From NCBI RefSeq assembly GCF_016428905.1, contig NZ_JAELTQ010000038.1:1-36139 (forward strand): 36,139 nucleotides of DNA, read 5' to 3'. This document shows, piece after piece, positions 23,901 to 30,571 of this stretch. Source of the DNA: Dyella sp. ASV24 (GTDB taxonomy: Bacteria > Pseudomonadota > Gammaproteobacteria > Xanthomonadales > Rhodanobacteraceae). Under the pieces are notes generated by a model. That model was not told the DNA's origin and searched no databases. It saw only the letters and a program-made list of their open reading frames with translations. A program made the position numbers and the translations under genes. Position 1 is the first letter of the stretch. Each line of letters starts with the position of its first letter.

Positions 23901-26396
23901 CACGACGCCACCCAATCCATTGCCTGAGCCGAGCACGCCACCGAGGCCGCCACCCGATCCCACGCCACCGAGCACGCCATTGACGGTGGTAACGACAGGC
24001 TGCACCACACCGGACACGGTGCCGGCGAGCGGCGTGCCCGCGGTGACACCGCCGACCACGCCCGTCACCGTATTTGTCACGCCGGTCACGACGCCACCCA
24101 GTCCATTACCTGAGCCGAGCACGCCACCGAGGCCGCCGCCCGTACCGGGATTCAACACGCTGCCGACCGTTGAGGTGAGGCCCGATACGACGCCACCGAG
24201 ATTGCCCAGGCCTGCGCCACCAGTGCCAGGATTCAGCACGCCACCCACCGTCGACGTCACACCGGACACCAGGCCACCGAGGCCATTGCCCGCGCCCAGC
24301 ACACCGCCGAGACCACCCAGGCCGCTGCCCGAACCCACGCCCGCCACACCACTCAGCACGCCGTTGACGGTGGTGGTGACACCGGACACCACACCGCCCA
24401 GGCCGTTAGCCGAGCCGAGCACACCGCCCAAGCCGCCAAGGCCGGCGCCCGTTCCTGTCGTCGCGCCTGCCAAGGTGGTCGCTACGTTGTGCAGCGTCGA
24501 TTCCACCGGCGGCAACACCGAACCCGTGACGCCCGCGAGCGGCGTACCCGCGGTAACACCACCGACCACGCTGTTCACCGCGCCATTCACACCGTCGACG
24601 GTGGCGGGCAGTGTGGATATCAGGCCGCTCGAGCCCAGCACACCACCGAGACCGCTGCCCGATCCCGTGGCCGTACCGGCCAACGAGGTCGCTACGTTGT
24701 GCAGCGTCGATTCCACCGGCGGCAACACCGAACCCGTGACACCCGCGAGCGGCGTACCGGCGGTAACACCGCCGACCACGCTGTTCACTGCACCATTCAC
24801 ACCGTCGACGGTGGCGGGCAGCGTGGCGATCAGGCCACTCGAACCCAGCACACCACCCAGACCTGCACCCGACCCTGTCGTCGTACCGGCCAACGCGGTT
24901 GCCACGTTATGCAGCGTCGATTCCACCGGCGGCAGCACCGAACCGGTGACACCGGCGAGTGGTGTGCCAGCAGTTACACCACCCACTACCGTGTTCACCG
25001 CATGGTTCACACCATCGACGGTGGCAGGCAGTGTGGATACCAAACCGCTCGAACCCAACACGCCACCGAGACCCGTGCCCGATCCCGTGGTCGTACCGGC
25101 CAACGTGGTTGCCACGTTGTGCAGCGTCGACTCTACCGGCGGCAACACCGAACCGGTAACACCGGCAAGCGGCGTACCGGCAGTGACGCCACCGACCACG
25201 CTATTCACGGCGTGATTCACGCCATCGACGGTGGCGGGCAGCGTCGATACCAGGCCATTCGAGCCCAGCACGCCACCGAGACCAGCGCCCGATCCCGTGG
25301 TCGTACCGGCCAACGTGGTTGCCACGTTGTGCAGCGTCGACTCCACCGGCGGCAACACGGAACCCGTCACGCCAGCGAGCGGCGTACCCGCAGTAACGCC
25401 ACCCACCACGCCGTTCACAGCGCCACTGACGCCATCGACGGTCGCCGGCAACTTGCTCACCACGCCGGCGAGATTGCCTGCACCAAGGCTGCCGGTGATC
25501 GGTTGCAATACAGGGTCGAGCGATGAAGCGAGTTGACCACCCACATGCAGGTTGACGTTGGCATTCACCAGCGGCGTGCTGGACAACACCGGCACGGCAA
25601 CGCCGACATGTGCGTGAGCGTCAACGAGATCACCATTGCTGGGGAGCACCGCGGCATGTGCCCCGACAGTGGCACTCACCGGCGCCAGGGACGCAACCAG
25701 GGGATCCACAGGGGCAGCACTGGGCGTACCAAGATGGATAAGCCCATCGGCGCCCAGCGCAGCATGTGCATTCTTATCGACCAGCGAGCTGGTGACATTG
25801 GCATGCGCCGCCAACGTCACAGAGCGATTGCGATCCGCGACATCGTTGTTCGAGGGAAGCACGGCAGAGACCACGCCATGCCCCAGCGCTGCCACGTCCG
25901 CACCGCCCGAGGCCGCACCCACGCGTGATTTCAGGTCAGCAGGAATAGACACCGCTGAGCCCATCTGCTGACTGGTCGGCACGATAGGAATGCCTACGCG
26001 TGCGCGCACACCGGCCACGACACCTTTGCTGCGATGCGCGGAAGGCGTGGAAGACGTCGCGACATCACTCTCGCCAGGCAGCGTCACCGCCACGCGATTC
26101 AACAGCGGCTGCGCACTGGCACTCACGACTACCGGAGCCGCGGCCTGTGATGCCGGATGATCGTACTTGGCGGCCAGACCCATGAGGTCGTTGAGCTTGG
26201 CGTCATCCGCGCTTTCGGCGTGCGAGGCTGGGTGGTATGCCAGCGCGCAAAGCGCCAGGCCTCCCACCAGCAAAGCACGCGCCGAGGGCATGAAGCCCAC
26301 TTGGCGAGACATGCGACGGCGTTGCACGGAGAGTTCCGATGCTGGCACCCATGAGTGCCGTGAATCGGACCATACGAGACGATAGATGCGGTTCAT
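20922..26396 (-). CDS. Giant trimeric autotransporter adhesin, TAA C
   Basis: This 1824-aa type Vc adhesin starts at ATG 26396, 7-8 nt after AGAGGGGAC, opening the extended signal peptide region MNRIYRLVWSDSRHSWVPAS and a signal core ending SHA. The first ATG at 26480 is rejected. Residues about 40-400 are Ala/Val-rich and non-repetitive. Next come five 70-residue repeats (each with VVGGVTAGTPLAGVTGSVLP) and a long Gly/Val/Leu tract built of LGGVLGSGNGLGGVVSGVT blocks. A late region has TAA head and neck motifs (GANAVAVGNGANASADNSV, ERQITNVAAGSVSTDAVNL). The final anchor (NQLNGQIQNVNNRANAGIAAG ... GDAGFAVGAGMMW) is a textbook YadA membrane anchor ending in Trp. The 350-residue repetitive tract is not a YadA head and I do not recognise its fold. 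The TpgA-like gene follows, and an AraC-type regulator precedes. Confidence 0.93.
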   Translation of the reverse strand: MNRIYRLVWSDSRHSWVPASELSVQRRRMSRQVGFMPSARALLVGGLALCALAYHPASHAESADDAKLNDLMGLAAKYDHPASQAAAPVVVSASAQPLLNRVAVTLPGESDVATSSTPSAHRSKGVVAGVRARVGIPIVPTSQQMGSAVSIPADLKSRVGAASGGADVAALGHGVVSAVLPSNNDVADRNRSVTLAAHANVTSSLVDKNAHAALGADGLIHLGTPSAAPVDPLVASLAPVSATVGAHAAVLPSNGDLVDAHAHVGVAVPVLSSTPLVNANVNLHVGGQLASSLDPVLQPITGSLGAGNLAGVVSKLPATVDGVSGAVNGVVGGVTAGTPLAGVTGSVLPPVESTLHNVATTLAGTTTGSGAGLGGVLGSNGLVSTLPATVDGVNHAVNSVVGGVTAGTPLAGVTGSVLPPVESTLHNVATTLAGTTTGSGTGLGGVLGSSGLVSTLPATVDGVNHAVNTVVGGVTAGTPLAGVTGSVLPPVESTLHNVATALAGTTTGSGAGLGGVLGSSGLIATLPATVDGVNGAVNSVVGGVTAGTPLAGVTGSVLPPVESTLHNVATSLAGTATGSGSGLGGVLGSSGLISTLPATVDGVNGAVNSVVGGVTAGTPLAGVTGSVLPPVESTLHNVATTLAGATTGTGAGLGGLGGVLGSANGLGGVVSGVTTTVNGVLSGVAGVGSGSGLGGLGGVLGAGNGLGGLVSGVTSTVGGVLNPGTGGAGLGNLGGVVSGLTSTVGSVLNPGTGGGLGGVLGSGNGLGGVVTGVTNTVTGVVGGVTAGTPLAGTVSGVVQPVVTTVNGVLGGVGSGGGLGGVLGSGNGLGGVVTGVTNTVTGVVGGATAGTPLAGTVSGVVQPVVTTVNGLLNGAGSGSGLGGVLGSGNGLGGVVSGVTSTVGSVLNPGTGGSGGGLGNVGGLVSNLPATVTGVTNTVTGVVGGVTAGTPLAGTVTGVVKPVVSTVNGVLSGVGSGGGLGGVLGSGNGLGGVVSGVTSTVGSVLNPGTGGAGVGNLGGLVSGLTSTVGSVLNPGASGSGLGGILGSNGSSLGKVVPDLGKTVGDVTSTVGAVLAQPNGTGLTNVLGQDGTASSLLGNLTNTVADTVNSVPGVQVGQTGNGLSSGENLIGAIPGASNLLDKALPGVGSLLGVTPATTAVGGSGTGTNAAGVPVVPAPSATPTGLIVGNGGVVGTAGQLLGSSTNALFNNTNGYVTNGGLQVNAANFTQGYSVTSVLGLPVVNGTPVGTVLTTVGGTTLGGTGSNSHLTLIGAVSSDSYITNINNGAPGGLLGLALPNSAPAWASTCANVLGVVKTSCWAVNAAQDYQVLMGDGATANGSKEVVIGTNASHTLPAETAAAAFPGNGTNDPNNPTGVPTDDYAARLGHSVVIGDSASGTANAQTIIGAQATASVANSVALGYASSATRGAQTGYTAYGLSTLQNSAGEVSIGSPGQERQITNVAAGSAATDAVNLAQLEAVSFAAGNAVQYDDATHNTVTLDSTTSTNGGVTGGTTLSNLHQGAITATSTQAINGAQLWNWTQNTGNVYSNYSLYNAIQNIKPGGGTVNNTNVKYYNVNSTLADSSATGTNSVAAGPVAQASGANAVAVGNGANASADNSVALGSGSVANRANTVSVGSAGNERQITNVAAGSVSTDAVNLGQMEASINSSTQGTVRYDTNTDGSTNYSSVTLGNGNASGTAIHNVAAGTATTDAANVGQLNAGIQQAQNWAQNYTDSRFNQLNGQIQNVNNRANAGIAAGMAMAGLPQSYEPGHSMAAAAAGTFRGESSLAIGVSTISQGGRWVYKLTGSVDTRGDAGFAVGAGMMW
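23270..24390 (-). repeat. Gly/Val-rich degenerate repeats in TAA C
   Basis: Blocks encoding LGGVLGSGNGLGGVVSGVTSTVGSVLNPGT or GTVSGVVQPVVTTVNGVL recur. The DNA anchor GCCACCCA(A/G)TCC(G/A)TT appears near 23424, 23719, 23904 and 24090, so larger units of about 185 bp are themselves duplicated. The sequence is GC-rich and prone to slippage or recombination. Confidence 0.75.
24393..25442 (-). repeat. Five tandem 210-bp (70-aa) repeats in TAA C
   Basis: The anchor ACGTT(G/A)TGCAGCGTCGA recurs at 24484, 24694, 24904, 25114 and 25324, exactly 210 bp apart. Each unit encodes TVDGVxxAVNxVVGGVTAGT, PLAGVTGSVLPPVESTLHNV, then A(T/S)(T/S)LAGTTTGSG-like residues. Units differ mainly at third positions and at a few sites (GSNG/GSSG, NHA/NGA), which indicates recent duplication or ongoing homogenisation. 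Copy-number variation would stay in frame. Confidence 0.92.
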
Positions 26397-26536
26397 TTGA
26401 GTTGTCCCCTCTTGGCCGGCGCAGCCCACGTCGTGTGTCTGCGCATACAGGTCCATGTGAGCTCTGCCGACGCGCGTCATGCGCCACCGGCAACGCTGGG
26501 GGTCATTACAACGATCGCGCTGCCCGTCTGATGTCC

Positions 26537-26609
26537 CAATCCGGCAACGGCATAAGCCAATCCGGCAATGCCTAGGGCAAATACGGCAGCACCCTGCACA
26601 AATCCGGCA
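26537..26609. promoter_or_regulatory. Four phased 21-bp direct repeats (probable operator of TAA C)
   Basis: The motif AATCCGGCA (one copy is AATACGGCA) occurs four times, with its T at 26540, 26561, 26582 and 26603, a strict 21-bp period, so all copies face the same side of the helix. Only the core is conserved, with the spacers diverged, which favours protein binding over simple duplication. The array lies 140-215 bp upstream of the TAA C start and 60 bp beyond the end of the araC-type gene. Direct repeats at about 21-bp spacing are typical of AraC-family sites, so the adjacent regulator is the first candidate. Confidence 0.7.
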
Positions 26610-26668
26610 CAGAGTGGGAATGATGTGAAGAAAGAAGTCGCAGCATCACCCGAGCGGGTGACGCTGGA

Positions 26669-27640
26669 TCAGGCCGCTTCGAACGGCGGTGCGCGCATCA
26701 GCGTGTCGCGCGGGCGCTCGCCAAAAACGCGGCGATAGTGATCGGCGAAACGCGAAAGGTCCCACAGGCCGCAGCTAAGCGCGACCGACTTCACCGACCG
26801 CCGGCTCGCATCGGACAACGTGAGGTTCTTGCAGGCGGTGCACAGCCGCAGCATGGACAGATAGCGGTTGGGCGACACGCCAAGCAAATCATCGAACGCA
26901 TACCGCAACGCGCGCTCACTGACGCCGGCGGCGTTGCACAGCTCCGTTATATAGATGTCCCGCCGCAGGTTGCGCCGCATGAACTCCTCGGCACGCTGCA
27001 TGGCCAGATAGTGCGTGCGGCGACCACGCGAACAGACCGGCCGGTCCTCCGGCTTTACGGACAACGCCGCGACGAGATGCGTTTCGATCAATCCATCCAT
27101 GTCGATGTCCGGCGTGACCATGTCGCGCGACGGATGCAGTACACACTCGCGCAAGGCATCGAACTTCGCGCGCAGAGCACGCGCCCGTTCGTCGTCAGAC
27201 AGCGTAAATAGCGAAATGGCGCGCGTCGGAACATCCGGCTGATGGGGATTGAGTTCCAGATACTTATCCACCAGCCGCTGCTGCGGCACCAACACACCGG
27301 TGACACGGCTACCGCTGCTGAGCACGAACTCGCTGATGCCCTCGGGAAACACCGTGAAGGCCATGCCCGAACCCAGCGACGTACCGTGGCACCAACTTTC
27401 CTGGGAGGTCTGATGCAGGTAGCCGAACAGGCACCAGCCGGGGGGCAGCGCGAAGCGACCGCGGAAAGCGAAATTCACCTCGCCGCTGAAATAGATAGCC
27501 TGCTCGGATGCCATCGAGTCGGCGTGCGCCTTCGGGCCTTGCTTGCCGAGCAATACCAGCTCGAGCTCGCAGACCTTAAGGATGCCGCACAGCGTTACGA
27601 GATCGGGCGACTCCTGTCCGATATCGTTCTCGACTTCCAT
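26669..27640 (-). CDS. AraC/XylS-family transcriptional regulator
   Basis: This 323-aa regulator starts at ATG 27640, which follows AGGGGGG at 6-7 nt; an ATG eight codons earlier has no Shine-Dalgarno. The N-terminal 200 residues look like a cupin-type AraC ligand-binding domain (INFSGEVNFAFRG-like strands, PPGWCLFGYLHQTS, GMAFTVFPEG), with no recognisable ligand. The C-terminal 100 residues carry the double helix-turn-helix: RRDIYITELCNAAGVSERALRYAFDD and a second half SVKSVALSCGLWDLSRFADHYRRVFGE, close to the AraC signature. It is transcribed in the same direction as TAA C, with 272 bp between them holding the 21-bp phased repeats. The inferred role is local activation of the TAA C operon. 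A CRP-like palindrome lies about 155 bp upstream of its own start. Confidence 0.9.
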   Translation of the reverse strand: MEVENDIGQESPDLVTLCGILKVCELELVLLGKQGPKAHADSMASEQAIYFSGEVNFAFRGRFALPPGWCLFGYLHQTSQESWCHGTSLGSGMAFTVFPEGISEFVLSSGSRVTGVLVPQQRLVDKYLELNPHQPDVPTRAISLFTLSDDERARALRAKFDALRECVLHPSRDMVTPDIDMDGLIETHLVAALSVKPEDRPVCSRGRRTHYLAMQRAEEFMRRNLRRDIYITELCNAAGVSERALRYAFDDLLGVSPNRYLSMLRLCTACKNLTLSDASRRSVKSVALSCGLWDLSRFADHYRRVFGERPRDTLMRAPPFEAA

Positions 27641-27792
27641 TGATTGCCCCCCTGAGGCATCCAATTACGACGCTCCCTATTAATCGGATTACCGATTTTC
27701 CCTGGTGACAACACGCATTAAGAATTCAGACGCATTGCTCCAATGCACATTTTCGGCAAAAACCGTTTTGGCTGAAATGCCACCCACTCGTT

Positions 27793-27808
27793 TGTGATTT
27801 GCATCACA
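27793..27808. promoter_or_regulatory. CRP/Clp-type binding site
   Basis: TGTGA-TTTGCA-TCACA is a perfect match to the TGTGA-N6-TCACA core recognised by CRP and by the Xanthomonadales homologue Clp. Symmetry extends by T/A-rich flanks on both sides. It lies 152 bp upstream of the AraC-type regulator start and 450 bp upstream of flp, so the regulator gene is the nearer candidate. Clp in this group responds to cAMP and/or c-di-GMP depending on species. Confidence 0.7.
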
Positions 27809-28027
27809 TAAATCATCTTCATATCTGCCGTTTTTGTGCAAGCAGTCACGCATGCCCGAACAAGACTGTGGCCGTACATCACTCCGCCCAGGATGGCCGG
27901 AGCGTACATGCACGGGGGATTTCGATGGAAGTCGTGATACGCAATGTGATCATTTGCGTCAGTTTGTTGCCATTAACTGGCGTGAATTAAGTCTTCACAT
28001 AATTCACGATTCCTCACAAATCTTTCA

Positions 28028-28085
28028 TTTCATCGATCCAAATAATCGATTGCGGGTCGTCGCGTCTATTTTTTCATCGATCCAA
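28028..28085. repeat. 14-nt direct repeat upstream of flp
   Basis: TTTCATCGATCCAA occurs at 28028-28041 and again at 28072-28085, 44 bp apart (about four helical turns). A related ATCGAT core is at 28045-28050, within AATAATCGATTG. Two exact copies on the same helical face suggest a regulator site for the Tad operon, 170-230 bp before the flp start. Confidence 0.5.
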
Positions 28086-28257
28086 CTGGCCATTCGTATT
28101 ATTAGACCGATTAAAGGCATGGGCTATGCATCCATCGACCATAGTCCAAACGGACTAGTCACGGACCGCTTAGTGGTGACGCATTTCAGTCGATAACCCA
28201 AGGCGGGTCGTTCAAAACCAGCGCTATTGAGAGCGTAAGGCTCTACGGAGGCACACC

Positions 28258-28428
28258 ATGAACACCATGATTCGCAAGTTTCTGACCGAAGAAGACGGCA
28301 TCACGGCTTTGGAATACGGCATTTTGGCAGCACTGGTGGTCTCCGCCATCGTTGCAGTGTTCGGAGGCGCCACGGGTATCAAGGCGCTCTTCACCACCAT
28401 CATGACCCAGTTGAACGCGGCGGTTTGA
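28258..28428 (+). CDS. flp: Flp-type (type IVb) major pilin
   Basis: This 56-aa prepilin is the structural subunit of Tad pili, which mediate tight adherence. A short basic leader (MNTMIRKFLTEEDG) is followed by ITALEYGILAALVVSAIVAV, the Flp signature. Cleavage by the prepilin peptidase is expected after the Gly of EEDG, leaving a Glu at mature position 5 and the Flp Glu-Tyr pair. The remainder (FGGATGIKALFTTIMTQLNAAV) completes a single hydrophobic helix. CGGAGG lies 6-7 nt before the ATG. The gene is first in a run of nine Tad genes, with an 84-bp gap to the next, so it may be expressed above the downstream genes. Confidence 0.95.
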   Translation: MNTMIRKFLTEEDGITALEYGILAALVVSAIVAVFGGATGIKALFTTIMTQLNAAV

Positions 28429-28512
28429 ACGACGCGGCGGATTTGCGGGCAATCCCAACTGCGACGTCACTTCATGCGGGGGTTGGCCAGGGATGGCCAC
28501 GGGGAAAATGTC

Positions 28513-29055
28513 ATGGTTACAGTGTTGCCAACGCTCGCTGTCATACTCAGTGCAGCTGTTGCGCTCAGTGACGTTTACGCACGCCGCGTGCCAAACGCGT
28601 GGCTCGTTGCCGTCATTCTGCTGGCGATAGTCGTTACGGTAGCGCAGTGGATCACGGGCACGACAGCACTCGTCTGGCCGTCCGCTTGGGGGTTCGTGAT
28701 CGGGCTTGCCGCCATGTTGCCCTTCTACGCAATCCGATGGATGGGCGCTGGTGATGTGAAGTTGTTCGCAACGCTCGGTTTTCTGCTTGGTGCACACGCC
28801 CTTCTACCCATCTGGGCCATCGGTTGCCTGCTCACCGGCCTGCAGTCCTTGGCCATACTGTTGTTCCGCATACCACGCCTTGCCTACGCTCCGGGCATGA
28901 TCATGATGCGAGAGCGGCTGCACGCGTGGCCACTTTGGCAACAGGTCCAGCACGCACGGCAGGGCCGCACTGGCCAACCGCATGCGGCTTGGCTTGGCAT
29001 CGCCACGATACTTGTCGTGCTACACCCCGAACTGACCCATTGGGGGCAGCCGTGA
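28513..29055 (+). CDS. tadV: TadV/CpaA prepilin peptidase (A24 family)
   Basis: This 180-aa integral membrane aspartic peptidase is expected to cut and mature Flp and the TadE-like pseudopilin at the inner membrane. ATG 28513 is chosen after GGGGAAAA; a GTG at 28474 would add a short non-hydrophobic leader. Catalytic Asp residues lie in LSDVYARRVPN and in the GxGD motif GAGDVKLFA. Several hydrophobic helices follow (LLPIWAIGCLLTGLQSLAILL and others). The last 40 residues are more polar (MMRERLHAWPLWQQVQHARQG), then a final hydrophobic stretch. The stop codon overlaps the tadE GTG start by four bases (GTGA), indicating translational coupling. Confidence 0.92.
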   Translation: MVTVLPTLAVILSAAVALSDVYARRVPNAWLVAVILLAIVVTVAQWITGTTALVWPSAWGFVIGLAAMLPFYAIRWMGAGDVKLFATLGFLLGAHALLPIWAIGCLLTGLQSLAILLFRIPRLAYAPGMIMMRERLHAWPLWQQVQHARQGRTGQPHAAWLGIATILVVLHPELTHWGQP

Positions 29056-29552
29056 AAGCCCGAAGCCTTCATGCGCGCCCTTTCCGGCAGCGCGGTGTTG
29101 CGGCGATCGAATTCGCGTTGATTTTCCTGCTTGGTGTACTACCACTACTACTGATCACGCTCACGGGCGCTTTGATCTTTGCTGCCCAGCAATCGTTGTC
29201 GCTAGCTTCCGCGGAGGGTGCGCGAGCCGCACTGCAGTACGGTTCGATCACCCAACGGCAGACCAATGCCTGCAACGCCGCTCAGCGCTCCATGGCCTGG
29301 TTGCTGACCTATGCCAATGAAAATGGAAACTGCGGCGCGCCAGCCACGCCGGGTGGCAGTTACGCACCCATCGCCGTATCCGCCGCTGCAACCTGCCCCA
29401 CCAACGCCAACGCGCAATGCATCACCGTGGTGGCGTCGTTTGATTACAACAACCACCCATTCATTCCCGGCACGAGAACGCTGTACGGATGGGCCCTAGG
29501 TTCCAACCTCAGCAGCACGGCCACCGTGCAGCTGGATCTCTCAGGCAACTGA
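29052..29552 (+). CDS. tadE: TadE-like minor pilin (pseudopilin)
   Basis: This 166-aa protein begins at a GTG overlapping the preceding stop. A basic head (VKARSLHARPFRQRG) leads to VAAIEFALIFLLGVLPLLLI, the TadE motif with a Glu at position +5 after the Gly, so it should be processed by TadV. The soluble part has Cys residues in TNACNAA, NGNCGAP, AATCPTN and AQCITV, enough for two disulfides in the periplasm or pilus. TadE-like proteins are minor components needed for Flp assembly. It sits between tadV and rcpC with a 29-bp gap to the latter. Confidence 0.88.
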   Translation: MKARSLHARPFRQRGVAAIEFALIFLLGVLPLLLITLTGALIFAAQQSLSLASAEGARAALQYGSITQRQTNACNAAQRSMAWLLTYANENGNCGAPATPGGSYAPIAVSAAATCPTNANAQCITVVASFDYNNHPFIPGTRTLYGWALGSNLSSTATVQLDLSGN

Positions 29553-29581
29553 CCAGCCGCTACGCACCGGAGACGTTTCAG

Positions 29582-30571
29582 ATGCACAACGTGTCACGCA
29601 TCGCCGCCATCCTGCTGGTTGTCCTTGCGACTGTGTTGGCGCTTGTTGCCTTCGCACTCGGCAAGCGCCGGCAGGAAGCTCCCGTAGCCGCTCAGTCGGC
29701 GGCAGTCACTCCTGCCGCGCCGTTGATTCCTGCCAAGGTGGCCCGCGTGGTGGTCGCCGCGCAAATGCTGCCTGGTGGCGAGGTTATCAACGCATCGTCA
29801 CTGCGTGAGGTCGACGTATCCACGCTGCCGGAGGGAAGCTACGAGCAACCCGAACTACTGGTGGGTGAGGTGCCGAGGGTAAACATTCCCGAAGGCACTG
29901 TGATCACCACTTCACTGCTTTCCAACCCCATCGCCATGCAGCTTCGCCCTGGCGAACGCGCGCTCGCCGTGCCGGTCGACGAAATCACTGGTGTCGGCTA
30001 TCGCGTGCAGCCTGGTGATTATGTCGATGTGGTGCTCACGCTGAAGATCGCCGAAACCTCATCCAACGGCTTGACCCTCAGCAAGGAACACTCGGAAAGT
30101 CGCTTGCTCGCGTCACGCCTGCGCGTGCTGGCCTATGGCGCGCTCGACCTGCCGCGCGCCGGCACGACAACAGCACCCGCGTCCAGCAAGAGCGACCAGA
30201 CCCAACCCCCCCCGAAAATGGCCGTGCTGGCCGTGCCGCTCGACGATATCGATCCACTAGTGCTGGGCGCGCAGAGCGGCAAGCTCTCGCTCGCGCTGCG
30301 GCATCCCGGCGACGACGGCATGCCGAGCAACCTGCTGTTCCCGTCACCGGCTACAGTGCTGGCACCGCGCAACGACCTTACAGGCGAGCAACGCGGCTGG
30401 CTGGCTTCGCCGGAGAACCGTGCCTACGCTGGTGTCGACGAGCCCGGCCTGGTTGGACGGGCGAAGGCAGCTATATCGCGTACCACGCCACGCACATCCT
30501 CGCCTGTAGGTCCGGAAATCATTCGGGGATCCACTGCGTCGCCGCACACTTCGCTGGCGGTGAATCCATGA
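29582..30571 (+). CDS. rcpC: RcpC/CpaB Tad pilus assembly protein
   Basis: This 329-aa protein has one N-terminal membrane helix (IAAILLVVLATVLALVAFALG) and an SAF-like domain (VARVVVAAQMLPGGEVINASSLREVDV... GTVITTSLL). An RcpC/CpaB core follows (LRPGERALAVPVDEITGVGYRVQPGDYVDVVLTL), then a variable Pro/Ser/Thr-rich C-terminus. It is periplasmic and is thought to work with the secretin, possibly at the peptidoglycan. The start ATG 29582 follows GGAGA; the open frame reaches back to 29489 but overlaps tadE and has no such features. Its stop overlaps the rcpA start (ATGA). Confidence 0.9.
   Translation: MHNVSRIAAILLVVLATVLALVAFALGKRRQEAPVAAQSAAVTPAAPLIPAKVARVVVAAQMLPGGEVINASSLREVDVSTLPEGSYEQPELLVGEVPRVNIPEGTVITTSLLSNPIAMQLRPGERALAVPVDEITGVGYRVQPGDYVDVVLTLKIAETSSNGLTLSKEHSESRLLASRLRVLAYGALDLPRAGTTTAPASSKSDQTQPPPKMAVLAVPLDDIDPLVLGAQSGKLSLALRHPGDDGMPSNLLFPSPATVLAPRNDLTGEQRGWLASPENRAYAGVDEPGLVGRAKAAISRTTPRTSSPVGPEIIRGSTASPHTSLAVNP

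Larger units (their letters stand above)
27641..28257. other. 617-bp AT-richer divergent regulatory region (araC-type gene / flp)
   Basis: No credible gene is seen here. An open frame at 27834-28196 on the plus strand has no ribosome-binding site or domain. The A+T content is clearly higher than in the flanking genes. The region contains the CRP/Clp palindrome and a 14-nt direct repeat (both listed), and a hairpin AGAGC/GCTCT (28230-28234 and 28240-28244) just before the flp ribosome-binding site CGGAGG (28246-28251). Its size and composition suggest heavily regulated promoters for the adhesin regulator on one side and the Tad operon on the other. Confidence 0.6.

Noticed and set aside
23086-25215. 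709-aa Pro/Thr-rich open frame on the plus strand
   Set aside because: It is the exact antisense of the TAA C repeats. Its Pro-rich composition follows from Gly/Val codons read backwards, and the minus frame has signal peptide, neck and anchor motifs.
24393-25442. Regular repeats considered as a CRISPR array
   Set aside because: The units are 210 bp, contiguous and protein-coding, with no short repeat/unique spacer alternation and no cas genes.
27834-28196. 120-aa frame in the flp upstream region
   Set aside because: No ribosome-binding site, no hydrophobic or domain pattern, and it lies in AT-richer DNA with clear regulatory repeats.
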